Shown here piece by piece: positions 27,580 to 38,402 of a stretch of 64,000 bases of DNA (its first letter is position 1; each line of letters starts with the position of its first letter). The notes below the pieces were generated by a model that saw only the letters and a list, made by a program, of their open reading frames with translations, did not search any database and was not told the origin of the DNA. Made by a program: the position numbers and the translations under genes. The DNA comes from Schauerella fraxinea. Lineage in GTDB: Bacteria > Pseudomonadota > Gammaproteobacteria > Burkholderiales > Burkholderiaceae_B. Location of the stretch: positions 310,001 to 374,000 of the forward strand of contig JAVDKL010000004.1 of assembly GCA_030849965.1 (NCBI GenBank). The letters are read 5' to 3'.

Positions 27580-27867
27580 TCAGTCAGGTCGGATTCTGAG
27601 CCCCTCAATCTCCTGTCGCACCTGCTCCAAAAGCTCGTCGAGTTGCTGCGTGCTCTCACCAGCATACGCAAGCGTCAGCAGCGTGAGCGGATGGACTTCC
27701 ATCACCTCGCACAGCTCGGCCAGCTTGCTGATGGTCGGGCTTTTCAGATCGCGCTCCAGCGTACTCATGTAGGTACGGCTCGACACGTCGGAGAACGCTT
27801 CCTGGCTCAAGCCACGCGCTTTCCTGACCGTCTTCAATGCCTTCGCCAACGAGTACGCTGCCGCCAC
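27580..27867 (-). CDS. XRE-family helix-turn-helix regulator
   Basis: The 95-residue product holds one HTH of the lambda Cro/CI type (LAKALKTVRKARGLSQEAF ... KSPTISKLAELCEVMEVHPLTLL). The start is GTG at 27865-27867 with GAGGAAACC upstream. It precedes the RloC-like gene on the same strand with a 120-bp gap and probably controls it. A perfect dyad 44 bp upstream of its start is the likely operator. Such regulators keep toxic defence genes low. Confidence 0.85.
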   Translation of the reverse strand: MAAAYSLAKALKTVRKARGLSQEAFSDVSSRTYMSTLERDLKSPTISKLAELCEVMEVHPLTLLTLAYAGESTQQLDELLEQVRQEIEGLRIRPD

Positions 27868-27910
27868 CTATGGTTTCCTCGCAAAAACCAAGATGACAGC
27901 CCATTGCGCC

Positions 27911-27931
27911 CTATAGAGCTACAATCTATAG
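27911..27931 (-). promoter_or_regulatory. Candidate operator of the XRE regulator
   Basis: CTATAGA (27911-27917) and TCTATAG (27925-27931) form a perfect dyad with a 7-nt spacer, about 44 bp upstream of the XRE start codon. Each CTATAG is itself a palindrome. The place and symmetry fit a dimeric XRE repressor. Confidence 0.55.
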
Positions 27932-27955
27932 TGTTCATTTTGTGTTGTTCTACGC

Positions 27956-28104
27956 TTTCGTGCCTTTACGGAAATCCACATCTGCGGATGGCTCCAAATC
28001 CAGGGAACCGCATTCGTGTCTTTACTGACCTGCACTATCCCGCTTCTGCGTTTCCGTGCATGTACGGATTCGACGGCTTGCGCCTTCGTGCTTTCCGACG
28101 AAAG
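27956..28104 (+). repeat. Degenerate direct repeats upstream of the DUF2958 gene
   Basis: Four related segments begin near 27956, 28012, 28051 and 28084, sharing TTCGTGCnTTTACGGA (for example TTTCGTGCCTTTACGGA and TTTCCGTGCATGTACGGA). The gene-free region 27868-28182 is AT-richer than its flanks and also contains the XRE operator. The repeats may be regulator-binding sites or iteron-like. Confidence 0.5.
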
Positions 28105-28182
28105 TACGCATCCGCTTCGCCGGTTCCGCGCCTTGCTGGAAAGCCTCATCCCTGCATCGTCGGATTCGTGGAAATACCGGCC

Positions 28183-28533
28183 ATGACCCCATCGCTCATC
28201 ACCGCCGAACAGCGTGCGCAACTGCTCGCCGTCGGCGAAGCACGCGCCGCCAGTCAGGGCATCGACCCGCTGCCGTCGGTTCGGTTGTTTACCCCGGACG
28301 CGCACGCGACCTGGCTGCTGGCGTCGCTCGATCCTGCGGACGGCGACACCTGCTGGGGGTTGATTGACCTGGGTATCGGCCTGCCGGCGCTAGGGACGGT
28401 GAAGCTGTCGGATCTGGCGTCCATCGTCGGGCCACGCAAGCGGCCGGTGATGCGTGATCGCTACTTTCAGGCGACGCGGCCGCTGTCGGATTATGTCCGG
28501 CTGGCGCAGGAAAACGGCTCGATCACGGACTGA
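28183..28533 (+). CDS. DUF2958 domain-containing protein
   Basis: The 116-residue product from the ATG at 28183 has the DUF2958 pattern LPSVRLFTPDAHATWLLASLDP and CWGLIDLGIGLPALGTVKLSDL (cores: LFTPDAHATWLL, GLIDLG). This family is found on ICEs and plasmids and its role is unknown. No membrane segment or signal. It is the first of the plus-strand genes leading to the replication block. Confidence 0.85.
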   Translation: MTPSLITAEQRAQLLAVGEARAASQGIDPLPSVRLFTPDAHATWLLASLDPADGDTCWGLIDLGIGLPALGTVKLSDLASIVGPRKRPVMRDRYFQATRPLSDYVRLAQENGSITD

Positions 28534-28878
28534 CGCAGGCCCGCACAGCGAGGCCAAGCGGGGCGCACTATGACTATTTCAGTCTTACCCAAGACCTGTC
28601 CGGTCTGAAACCGCACTCTTGCGCCAAAGCGGAATCACTCTGCTGCAAACAGTCAAGGTCTTCGGCGCGGATTGCGGCACGGTGTCCGATGCTGACCGCC
28701 AATTCCTGGCGATGCAGCCGTCGCATTCAGACGATTTTCGCAATGCACCGGAGCCAATCAGTCTTGACACCCGCAGCAGCACCTTACCCGACCATGACGA
28801 CACTTTGATGTTGAAACGATAGCTCCCGCACCATGAAAACCGTGGCGACGTTCCTGCTGACCGTCAGGAGGCATCGTC
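28534..28878. other. Gene-free region ahead of the DUF2285 gene
   Basis: No supported gene in 345 bases. A TTTCAG/CTGAAA inverted repeat brackets 28577-28610. A 21-codon frame from ATG 28833 overlaps the next gene start in another phase and contains its AGGAGG; a leader peptide is possible but unproven. Confidence 0.35.
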
Positions 28879-29676
28879 ATGGCCGACCCGAGCGTTGAAC
28901 ACTGGTATCCGACCGCCGCGTATCTCTACACGCTGCACCTTGATGGCCCCGCGCTGGCCTGGGAATACCTGCGCCGCCACCCCGACTACCGCCGCGACTG
29001 GCTGCGCCGTCGCCGTCGGCCGGAGGCGGCGCACGCCTGGGGGCTTCGCCTGCTGGAAGATCCTGCCCTGGACGCGCGCGACGCGCATCCGATCTGGTTC
29101 CCCGATGCCGACACAGTGGTTCAGCTCTACCCGGATGCCGACCCGCCACCCGATGCGTTGGCCTTCGAGTTCTGGCGCATTCCCGGCCAGAAGCATCTGA
29201 TCCACGATGGCAAGCGCCTGGTGGTGCTGGCACGCTGGCCGGGGTGCTGCCTGCGGCTGGTGATCGCTCCCGGCCTGGAGGATGGCATGGCCTACGCCTA
29301 TGCCAGCCGCGCCTGCGCCACACCTTGCGTCCGCTATCAGGCACTGGCGGCCGAGCTGGACAAGCTGGCCACCGCTGGCGACGCCTTACCCGCGGGAATG
29401 GCACGGCCAAGACCGACACTCGCCACATTGCTGGAGTTGAACACGCTCCAGGCGCTCGACGGCACCCTGGCGGGCGCGTCCTTGCGCGACATGGCCGAAG
29501 GGCTGTTCGGCGCCGATGCGGTCGCGAACGACTGGCACGCGGACAGCGCGTTGCGCGCCCGCGTTCGCCGGCTGGTGCGCCGGGGCGATGCGCTGATGCG
29601 CGGCGGCTATCGCCGCCTGGCACAGCTTCCGTCCGTTGCACAGGGACGCGCTGCATCCCCTGCAAAACGTCCCTGA
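28879..29676 (+). CDS. DUF6499/DUF2285 domain-containing protein
   Basis: The 265-residue product begins MADPSVEHWYPTAAYLYTLHLDG, the short N-terminal domain seen in ICE proteins, with YLRRHPDYRRDW, and continues with the DUF2285 region (LRLVIAPGLEDG ... LLELNTLQALDGTLAGASLRDMAEGLFG, then WHADSALRARVRRLVRRG). The final part reads like a winged helix with a basic face. AGGAGG precedes the start. These proteins sit upstream of repA in many ICEs and may act in replication or regulation; no activity is known. Confidence 0.85.
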   Translation: MADPSVEHWYPTAAYLYTLHLDGPALAWEYLRRHPDYRRDWLRRRRRPEAAHAWGLRLLEDPALDARDAHPIWFPDADTVVQLYPDADPPPDALAFEFWRIPGQKHLIHDGKRLVVLARWPGCCLRLVIAPGLEDGMAYAYASRACATPCVRYQALAAELDKLATAGDALPAGMARPRPTLATLLELNTLQALDGTLAGASLRDMAEGLFGADAVANDWHADSALRARVRRLVRRGDALMRGGYRRLAQLPSVAQGRAASPAKRP

Positions 29677-29759
29677 GCAGGAAGCCTTGCTTTCTTGAGA
29701 CTGCCTCCATCCGGCCGCGCTGTGTGGCCGGGCCTTGCCGACCGATGGAGGTTCACACC

Positions 29760-30044
29760 ATGCGACCCGCACCCTTGCGGCCTGCCGCCGCTGCTGTCGC
29801 TGCGCCCGCGCAGCCCCAACGCTACCTGACCAACGACGAAGCCGCCGAGTATCTGCGCCTGTCGCCGCGCACGCTCGAAAAGCAGCGCGTGATCGGCGGC
29901 GGCCCGAAGTTCCGCAAGTTCGGCCGCCGCGTCATGTACGCCGTGGCCGACCTCGATGCCTGGGCCGACCAGCGCAGCTACGAGGCCACGTCCGACCCGG
30001 AATACGCCGAACGCCACGCGGGCGACTACCGTGATGGCCGCTGA
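29760..30044 (+). CDS. Excisionase/MerR-like helix-turn-helix protein
   Basis: The 94-residue product has a proline/alanine-rich N-terminus, then RYLTNDEAAEYLRLSPRTLEKQRVIGG and KFRKFGRRVMYAVADLDAW (cores: AAEYLRLSPRTLE, GRRVMYA), the HTH_17 fold of excisionase-like DNA-binding proteins. GGAGG of ATGGAGG lies just upstream of the ATG at 29760. It is close to repA and may control replication or excision. Confidence 0.85.
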   Translation: MRPAPLRPAAAAVAAPAQPQRYLTNDEAAEYLRLSPRTLEKQRVIGGGPKFRKFGRRVMYAVADLDAWADQRSYEATSDPEYAERHAGDYRDGR

Positions 30045-30070
30045 TCGTTGGCTTGCCGGTGGCTGCCGTC

Positions 30071-30904
30071 ATGTCCAGCCCACGGCAGGAGCGCGAACAG
30101 CTCGATCTGTTCCGTGCCTTGCCCGGCGACATGGCGCCGCGCGACAGCCAGGACTTGATGGCCTTTCCGTTCTTCTCGCTGGCGAAGTCGCGGCGCACGG
30201 CGCCGATCGACTTCCGCAGCGGGAACATCACCATCCGCGTGGAAGGCACGGCCGAGCATGGCATCGCCACGATATGGGACGCCGACGTGTTGATTTGGGC
30301 GGCCTCGCAGATCGTGGAAGCGCGCGACGCAGGCATTCGCCCGTCGCGCTTGATACACGCCACCCCATACGAAATCCTGCGCTTCATCGGGCGCGGCACG
30401 TCCCTCAACGACTACCAGCGCCTGAAAGCCGCGCTCGACCGGCTGCAATCGACCAGCGTGGCGACTTCCATCCGCGAAACCACCGGGCGGCGCTTGCACC
30501 GCTTTTCGTGGGTGAACGAATGGCGCGAGCTGGCCGACGCCAGCGGCACGCCATTGGGCATCGAGCTGATCCTGCCGGACTGGTTCTATGCCGGTGTGCT
30601 CGACGCCGCCCTGGTGCTGACCATCGACCCAGCCTATTTCCGCTTGAAGGGCGGCATCGAGCGCTGGCTGTACCGCCTGGTGCGCAAGCACGGCGGGCGG
30701 CAGGAACACGGCTGGCAATTCGACTTCCGGCACCTGCACCGCAAGTCGGGCAGCGCGGCGCGCTTCTCGGACTTCGCCTACGACCTGCGCGTGCTGGTCG
30801 CGCGTCAGTCGCTGCCCGGCTACGTCCTGGGCATCGAGCCGATGCCGGGCGAAAGGCTGGAACTGCTGACCTTCCGGCCCGTGCCGTCCACGGCACGGGG
30901 ATAA
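30071..30904 (+). CDS. repA: Replication initiator protein A (RepA)
   Basis: The product (277 aa from ATG 30071) belongs to the RPA family of plasmid initiators: LDLFRALPGDMAPRDSQDLM, then FPFFSLAKSRR, IDFRSGNITIRV, and the central ATPYEILRFIGRGTSLNDYQRL (core YEILRFIGRG) and RWLYRLVRKHGGRQ. Initiators of this type bind iterons beside the gene. Three such repeats follow the stop codon, so the excised element can probably replicate. An ATG at 30053 would add six residues. Confidence 0.9.
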   Translation: MSSPRQEREQLDLFRALPGDMAPRDSQDLMAFPFFSLAKSRRTAPIDFRSGNITIRVEGTAEHGIATIWDADVLIWAASQIVEARDAGIRPSRLIHATPYEILRFIGRGTSLNDYQRLKAALDRLQSTSVATSIRETTGRRLHRFSWVNEWRELADASGTPLGIELILPDWFYAGVLDAALVLTIDPAYFRLKGGIERWLYRLVRKHGGRQEHGWQFDFRHLHRKSGSAARFSDFAYDLRVLVARQSLPGYVLGIEPMPGERLELLTFRPVPSTARG

Positions 30905-30928
30905 CTGCGGGAAAAGCTGTGGACGGCC

Positions 30929-31078
30929 TCGTGCTATCAGGAGTGCCGGGTATCGTGCTATCGGGAGTACGCCTATCGTGCTATCAGGAGTACGAAAACG
31001 CCGAAAAGCCAGTAACGGCGCGGATTTGCGTCCCCTCTAACTTACCTAACTATAAATCTCTAACTTTTAGTAGAAGCG
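30929..31078 (+). repeat. oriV: Iterons and AT-rich region, probable replication origin
   Basis: TCGTGCTATCAGGAGT occurs at 30929-30944, as TCGTGCTATCGGGAGT at 30953-30968, and again at 30976-30991. Spacing is 24 and 23 bp, close to two helix turns. An AT-rich stretch with repeated CTAACTT (31036-31075) follows, as expected for a strand-opening site. The layout directly after repA matches iteron origins. Confidence 0.75.
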
Positions 31079-31145
31079 CGCCGTTTCGGTGGACAACCGC
31101 GAAACGGCACGGCCAGGCCGGCTTTCCAGCAAGGAGGGCCGCGCC

Positions 31146-31784
31146 ATGATCTTCGCGTTTCTCAACCAGAAAGGCGGCGTCGGCAAGACCACGCTCGCCA
31201 CCCACATCGCGGGCGAGCTGGCGATGCGCGGTCTGCACGTCATCCTGCTGGACGCCGATCCGCAGGGTTCCTCGCTGGACTGGACGCAACGCAGAAGCCA
31301 GCAGGGCTTGCCACGGCTGTTCAGCGCCGTGGGCCTCGCCCGCGAAACGCTGCATCAGGAAGCGCCGGAGCTGGCCCGCCGCGCCGATCACGTCATCATC
31401 GACGGCCCGCCGCGCATCGCCGCCCTGGCGCGCTCCGCGCTGCTGGCGGCTGAGCGCGTGCTCATTCCCGTGCAGCCCAGCCCGTATGACCTGTGGGCCA
31501 GCGCCGAGATGGTGGCGCTGATCCGTGAGGCGCAGGTGTTCCGGCCTGCGCTGCGCGCGGCCTTCGTCATCAACCGGCGCGTCAGTACCACCATCATCGG
31601 CAGGGAAGCACGGCAATCGCTGGCCGAACAGCCGCTGCCGGCGCTGCGCAGCGAAGTGCGCCAACGCATCGTCTTCGCCGACAGCGTGGCCGCTGGCCGG
31701 CTCGCCCGCGAGACAGCGCCCGACAGCGCCGCCGCACGCGAGATCGCCGTTCTCACCGATGAACTGCTGCGGTGGCCGACATGA
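31146..31784 (+). CDS. parA: ParA-family partition ATPase
   Basis: The 212-residue product starts MIFAFLNQKGGVGKTTLATHIAGELA, the deviant Walker A (KGGVGKTT), and has DADPQGSSLDW (switch I) and HVIIDGPPR (Walker B). It is the short ParA/ParF type without an N-terminal HTH. It segregates or stabilises the element. AAGGAGGG precedes the ATG at 31146. It overlaps the following RHH gene by ATGA, a ParA-centromere protein pair. Confidence 0.92.
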   Translation: MIFAFLNQKGGVGKTTLATHIAGELAMRGLHVILLDADPQGSSLDWTQRRSQQGLPRLFSAVGLARETLHQEAPELARRADHVIIDGPPRIAALARSALLAAERVLIPVQPSPYDLWASAEMVALIREAQVFRPALRAAFVINRRVSTTIIGREARQSLAEQPLPALRSEVRQRIVFADSVAAGRLARETAPDSAAAREIAVLTDELLRWPT

Positions 31785-32044
31785 GCCAGCGCAACGGCAA
31801 GCGCATCGCCATCGGCGCGCGTCCGCCTGCGAATCCGCATGCCGAGGCGTGGGTTCGCCAGGGCGAGGCCGACGGCATCCAGAAAGGCGACCTCTACACC
31901 GCGCGCCTGACCCTCGACATCACGCCCGCGATGCGGGCGCGCATCAAGATCGCCGCCTTCGGCCAGGGCGTGACCGTGGCCGAACTGCTGCGCGCTTTGC
32001 TGGAACGGGAGTTTCCCGAGAACCGCACGGAGAACCTGCCATGA
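31781..32044 (+). CDS. Ribbon-helix-helix partition partner (ParB/ParG-like)
   Basis: The 87-residue basic protein begins at the ATGA overlapping the parA stop. Its C-terminal half (DLYTARLTLDITPAMRARIKIAAFGQGVTVAELLRALLERE; core RLTLDITPAMRARIKIAA) is a ribbon-helix-helix. It probably binds the partition site and stimulates ParA. Its stop again overlaps the next start as ATGA. Confidence 0.8.
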   Translation: MSQRNGKRIAIGARPPANPHAEAWVRQGEADGIQKGDLYTARLTLDITPAMRARIKIAAFGQGVTVAELLRALLEREFPENRTENLP

Positions 32045-32598
32045 ACGCATCCGCTGCACCCGCCGCGAACGCGGCCACGGCTGCCGCATCGCCTCCGGCT
32101 GCGCCGTCGCTCGCGTTATTCGCCGGCCAAGCCGGCAACGTGCCGCTGACCCGTGTATCGCTGGCCTACATCGAACCGCGCTTCAAGCTCTACCTGCGCT
32201 TCGGCGAACCGGCGCGCACGCTCCAGCTCGACCGCTGGCGGCGCTGCGCGGTGTTCCTGCCGGGCGCGACGTTCTGCCGCATCCGCTGGCAGGCCAACGA
32301 CTACGGCACGATCCGCTGGCAGCTCATGGCGATGCAGGCTGGCACCCCGCTAGATGCCTTGCAGCGCATCCCCGGCGTGCGGCCCGGCGCGCGCCTGCTG
32401 CTGCACGCCGAAGGCGAGAACTCGGTGCGTGCCGTACTGGAACGCATCGACGCCATCGAGGCGCTGGGCATCGCCCCGTCTGCCATCTCGCCTGCGTACT
32501 GGCGCACGCTGGGCAACCGTCTCGCGGCGCGCCTGCCGCTGCCCGATTACACCGCCGAGCGGCACGCCGCCTGGCTGGTCGGAAGGACACTCTCATGA
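32041..32598 (+). CDS. DUF2840 domain-containing protein
   Basis: After an Ala-rich N-terminus the 185-residue product has the DUF2840 pattern TRVSLAYIEPRFKLYLRFG, CRIRWQANDYGTIRWQL and LLLHAEGENSVRAVL. The family is limited to ICE and plasmid backbones between partition and transfer genes; function unknown. No signal or membrane segment. ATGA overlaps on both sides place it in one tightly coupled operon from parA to the relaxase. Confidence 0.85.
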   Translation: MNASAAPAANAATAAASPPAAPSLALFAGQAGNVPLTRVSLAYIEPRFKLYLRFGEPARTLQLDRWRRCAVFLPGATFCRIRWQANDYGTIRWQLMAMQAGTPLDALQRIPGVRPGARLLLHAEGENSVRAVLERIDAIEALGIAPSAISPAYWRTLGNRLAARLPLPDYTAERHAAWLVGRTLS

Positions 32599-33170
32599 CC
32601 ATCATTTCCACGACCGGCCCCGCGCCGCGTCCTCGCTCGCGCCTGTGCGCTCGCATACTGCTGGCGGGCTTCGCCGCCGTCGGCCTCGCTGCGCTGGCCT
32701 GGGCCGCGTTCGTGCAACCGCTGCCGCGCCTGATCTACAACCCGTCCGACAGCGTTCCGGTCGGCTGGTATCGCGTGCAGCCGCTTGACCATCGGGCCGC
32801 CTCGCTGCCGGTCGGCAGCATCGTCCTGACCCGATTGCCTGCCAACGCTGCTGCGCTCGCTGCGCAGCGCGGCTACCTGCCTGCTCACGTTCCGCTGCTC
32901 AAACGTGTGGGCGCGGTCGCGCCGCAACACGTCTGCATCGTCGCCGGTCAGGTTCGCATCGACGGCGTGCCTGCGGCCGCCGCGCTGCCTGTCGATCGGC
33001 TGGGCCGGCCGCTGCCATCTTGGCCGCATTGCCGTCCGCTGGCCGAGGGCGAGCTGTTCCTGTTGAGCGTGACCAATCCGGCATCGTTCGACAGCCGGTA
33101 CTTCGGGCCGGTCAGCGCACCCGCCGTGATCGGCGTCGCGCACCCGCTCTGGTTGGAGACACGCCCATGA
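32595..33170 (+). CDS. traF: TraF-type S26 signal peptidase of conjugative transfer
   Basis: The 191-residue product has an N-terminal membrane segment (ILLAGFAAVGLAALAWAAF), then YNPSDSVPVGWYRV with the catalytic Ser of S26 peptidases, and LLKRVGAVAPQHVCI with the Lys. FDSRYFGPV near the end is also typical. In IncP-type systems TraF matures and cyclises the TrbC pilin. It couples to its neighbours by ATGA overlaps. Confidence 0.9.
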   Translation: MTIISTTGPAPRPRSRLCARILLAGFAAVGLAALAWAAFVQPLPRLIYNPSDSVPVGWYRVQPLDHRAASLPVGSIVLTRLPANAAALAAQRGYLPAHVPLLKRVGAVAPQHVCIVAGQVRIDGVPAAAALPVDRLGRPLPSWPHCRPLAEGELFLLSVTNPASFDSRYFGPVSAPAVIGVAHPLWLETRP

Positions 33171-33622
33171 TGGCCGCCGATTCGCTGCACGCTGCCGTGC
33201 CTCTCATCGTGCCATCGGGCGTGCCGTTCCGGCTGCTGCCGCCGCGTCGTCGCGCGTACAGCGCGGGCGCATCCGCGCCGCACCTCGCGCAACATCCGGC
33301 GCAGCCGTCCAACGTGCAGGCGTCTTGCCTCGAACGCGCCCGGCCTGCGGCCATTGGCGTGTTCGCCGGCGGGCTGGCTGCAAGCAGCACAGCGCCGCCG
33401 GGCCGCCGACGCCCGGAGCGACAGCGAAGGGCAAAGGCGGAAGGCAAGACAAAAGGACGCGGCACCGGGCCGCGTCGAAAGCCAGTCTGCACATGGGGGT
33501 GGCGCGGCACGGAGCGGCTTCGCCGCCGTGCCGCTTGGGGCGCGAAGCCCGCGCCGATGCGGGCATGTCTGCGTGCTTCGCACGACCGGACATGCCAGGG
33601 CTTGCAGGGAACGCAGCCATGA
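33167..33622 (+). CDS. Possible small basic protein between traF and the relaxase gene
   Basis: A 151-codon frame begins MMAADSLHAAVPLIVPSG at an ATG overlapping the traF stop and ends with a TGA overlapping the relaxase ATG. Both are ATGA junctions like the others in this operon. The composition is rich in Arg, Ala, Pro and Gly with no known motif, so it may be an accidental frame. The perfect double coupling is the only positive evidence. Confidence 0.35.
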   Translation: MMAADSLHAAVPLIVPSGVPFRLLPPRRRAYSAGASAPHLAQHPAQPSNVQASCLERARPAAIGVFAGGLAASSTAPPGRRRPERQRRAKAEGKTKGRGTGPRRKPVCTWGWRGTERLRRRAAWGAKPAPMRACLRASHDRTCQGLQGTQP

Positions 33623-35604
33623 CCGACCGCCGCGACGACGATTTCCGCATCCGCCCCAGCGCCCCGAAGAACGGGGGCCAGGGCTTCGTCTCCAAGGTGC
33701 TCAAGCAGGCAGGCAAGGCAAGCAGCGGCAAGTCCTCAGTGCGCCGTCCTGGGACGGCTGGCGGCATCGGGAGGGGCACAGGCCAGCGGCCCGGCTCACG
33801 CTTGGGGCGCGGCCACACGGCGGCGCGCTTCGCCGGGGCGAAGCTGACGCCCATGTCGCGGCGCGTGACCATCAAGACGCTGCTGGTCAACCAGCGCCAA
33901 GCCAGCCCGCAGTCGCTCGCCAAGCACCTGCGCTACATCGAGCGCGATGGCGTGGGCCGCGATGGCGAGCCGGGCCAAGCCTACGGGCCGCAGACCGATG
34001 CTGCCGACCTCGACGCCTTCAAGGAACGCTGCGCCGACGACCGGCACCATTTCCGCTTCATCCTCTCGCCGGAGGACGGCGCCGAGCTGGAAGACCTGCG
34101 CACCTACACGCGGCACCTCATGGGCCGCATGGAAGCCGACCTGGGCACGGGCCTCGATTGGGTGGCCGTCAACCACTGGAACACCGACAACCCGCACACG
34201 CACATCGTCGTGCGCGGACACGACGACACCGGCAAAGACCTCATCATCGCGGGCGACTACATCGCCGATGGCTTCCGCCATCGCGCCGCCGAACTGGCGA
34301 CCGAATGGCTGGGGCCGCGCACCGAGCTGGAGATCCAGCAGACCTTGCAGCGCGAGGTGGAGCAAGAGCGATGGACGAGCTTGGATCGCACGCTCAAACG
34401 CGAGTTGGGCGACGATGGCTTGGTGCATGTCGAACGCCTCAACGAGCCGAGATTGCAACGCCAGCGCCTGCTGCTGATCGGCCGCCTGCAACGCTTGCAG
34501 CGCCTGGGCCTGGCCGACGAGATGCAGCCAGGCACCTGGGCCGTCCATGCTGATGTCGAAAAGACGCTACGCGCCCTGGGCGAGCGTGGCGACATCATCC
34601 GCACCATGCAGCGGGCCATGCGCGGCGAGCCGCGCGAACTGGCGGTGTTCGAGCCGGGCGATGATGGCCGAACCATCCTCGGCTGCGTGGCCGCGAAGGG
34701 GCTGGCCGACGAGCTACGCGACCGAGGCTATCTGGTCATCGACGGGGTGGACGGCAAAGCCCACTACGTTGCGCTCAACGCCCGCGACGAGCTGGCGAAC
34801 TATCCGACCGGCGCCGTGGTGGAGGTGAAGGGATCGGCCGACGTGCGTGCGGCCGACCGCAACATCGCCGCGCTGGCGAGCGATGGCCTGTACCGCACCG
34901 ACCACCACCTCGCCATCGCGCAGGGTCAGGCCGTGCCGGGCCGCGATCCGCAGGAAGTCGTCGCCGCCCATGTCCGCCGGCTCGAAGCCCTGCGCCGAGC
35001 CGGCATCGTGGAACGTGTCGCCGAAGGTCTATGGAAGGTGCCGGACAACCTGCCCGAGCAGGGCCGTCAGTACGACGCGCAACGCCTGGGCGGCGTGGCC
35101 GTGGAACTGAAATCGCACCTACCCATCGAGCGACAGGCCCGCGTGATCAGCGCCACCTGGCTCGACCAGCAGTTGATCGGCGGCGGCTCGGGCCTGGGCG
35201 ACCTGGGCTTTGGTGGCGAGACCAAGCAGGCGATGCAGCAGCGCGCCGACTTCCTGGCCGAACAGGGGCTGGCAGAGCGGCGTGGGCAGCGCGTGATCCT
35301 CGCCCGGAACCTGCTGGGCACGCTGCGCAATCGGGAACTGGCGCAAGCCGCCAAGGACATTGCCGCCGAAACCAGCCTGGAACATCGCCCCGTGGCTGAT
35401 GGACAGCGCGTGGCCGGCATCTACCGGCGCTCCGTCATGCTCGCCAGCGGACGCTACGCGATGCTCGATGACGGCATGGGTTTCAGCTTGGTGCCGTGGA
35501 GGCCAGTCATCGAGCAGCGCCTAGGGCAGCAAATCGCCGCCACGATACGTGGCGGCGGGGTGTCATGGGAAATAGGCCGATCGAAGCTGCCTTCAATCGG
35601 ATAG
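33619..35604 (+). CDS. traR: VirD2-like relaxase with DUF3363
   Basis: The 661-residue product starts with a basic, low-complexity segment, then the relaxase core: RRVTIKTLLVNQRQASPQSLAKHLRYIERDG, DRHHFRFILSPEDG and the metal-binding NPHTHIVVRG (His-x-His near residue 190). DUF3363 makes up the C-terminal half (GCVAAKGLADELRDRGYLVIDGVDGKAHY; core LRDRGYLVIDG). It nicks oriT and pilots the strand into the recipient. The ATG at 33619 is chosen by homology of the N-terminus; the frame is open further upstream. Confidence 0.92.
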   Translation: MTDRRDDDFRIRPSAPKNGGQGFVSKVLKQAGKASSGKSSVRRPGTAGGIGRGTGQRPGSRLGRGHTAARFAGAKLTPMSRRVTIKTLLVNQRQASPQSLAKHLRYIERDGVGRDGEPGQAYGPQTDAADLDAFKERCADDRHHFRFILSPEDGAELEDLRTYTRHLMGRMEADLGTGLDWVAVNHWNTDNPHTHIVVRGHDDTGKDLIIAGDYIADGFRHRAAELATEWLGPRTELEIQQTLQREVEQERWTSLDRTLKRELGDDGLVHVERLNEPRLQRQRLLLIGRLQRLQRLGLADEMQPGTWAVHADVEKTLRALGERGDIIRTMQRAMRGEPRELAVFEPGDDGRTILGCVAAKGLADELRDRGYLVIDGVDGKAHYVALNARDELANYPTGAVVEVKGSADVRAADRNIAALASDGLYRTDHHLAIAQGQAVPGRDPQEVVAAHVRRLEALRRAGIVERVAEGLWKVPDNLPEQGRQYDAQRLGGVAVELKSHLPIERQARVISATWLDQQLIGGGSGLGDLGFGGETKQAMQQRADFLAEQGLAERRGQRVILARNLLGTLRNRELAQAAKDIAAETSLEHRPVADGQRVAGIYRRSVMLASGRYAMLDDGMGFSLVPWRPVIEQRLGQQIAATIRGGGVSWEIGRSKLPSIG

Positions 35605-35618
35605 CGCCTTGAAGGCGG

Positions 35619-37165
<1,547 letters not shown>

Positions 37166-37182
37166 GCTTGCCTTCCTTTCTG

Positions 37183-38226
<1,044 letters not shown>

Positions 38227-38402
38227 TCAAAGCTGGAAGCGGGCCGCAGATGTGACACAGCCGACTGGGCGGCGATTTCCGTTCGTCCATCGCCAAGGAC
38301 AAGCCGAGAGCATCGCCCGTGGCGGACGACTTCAATGTATTCACTTTCCGAGCATCTGATTAGATGCTAAATTCGGCAAATACTTGTGAAACGGATTCAT
38401 CA

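Noticed and set aside
28619-28822. 67-codon frame upstream of the DUF2285 gene
   Set aside because: No ribosome-binding site and no family pattern; too weak to annotate.
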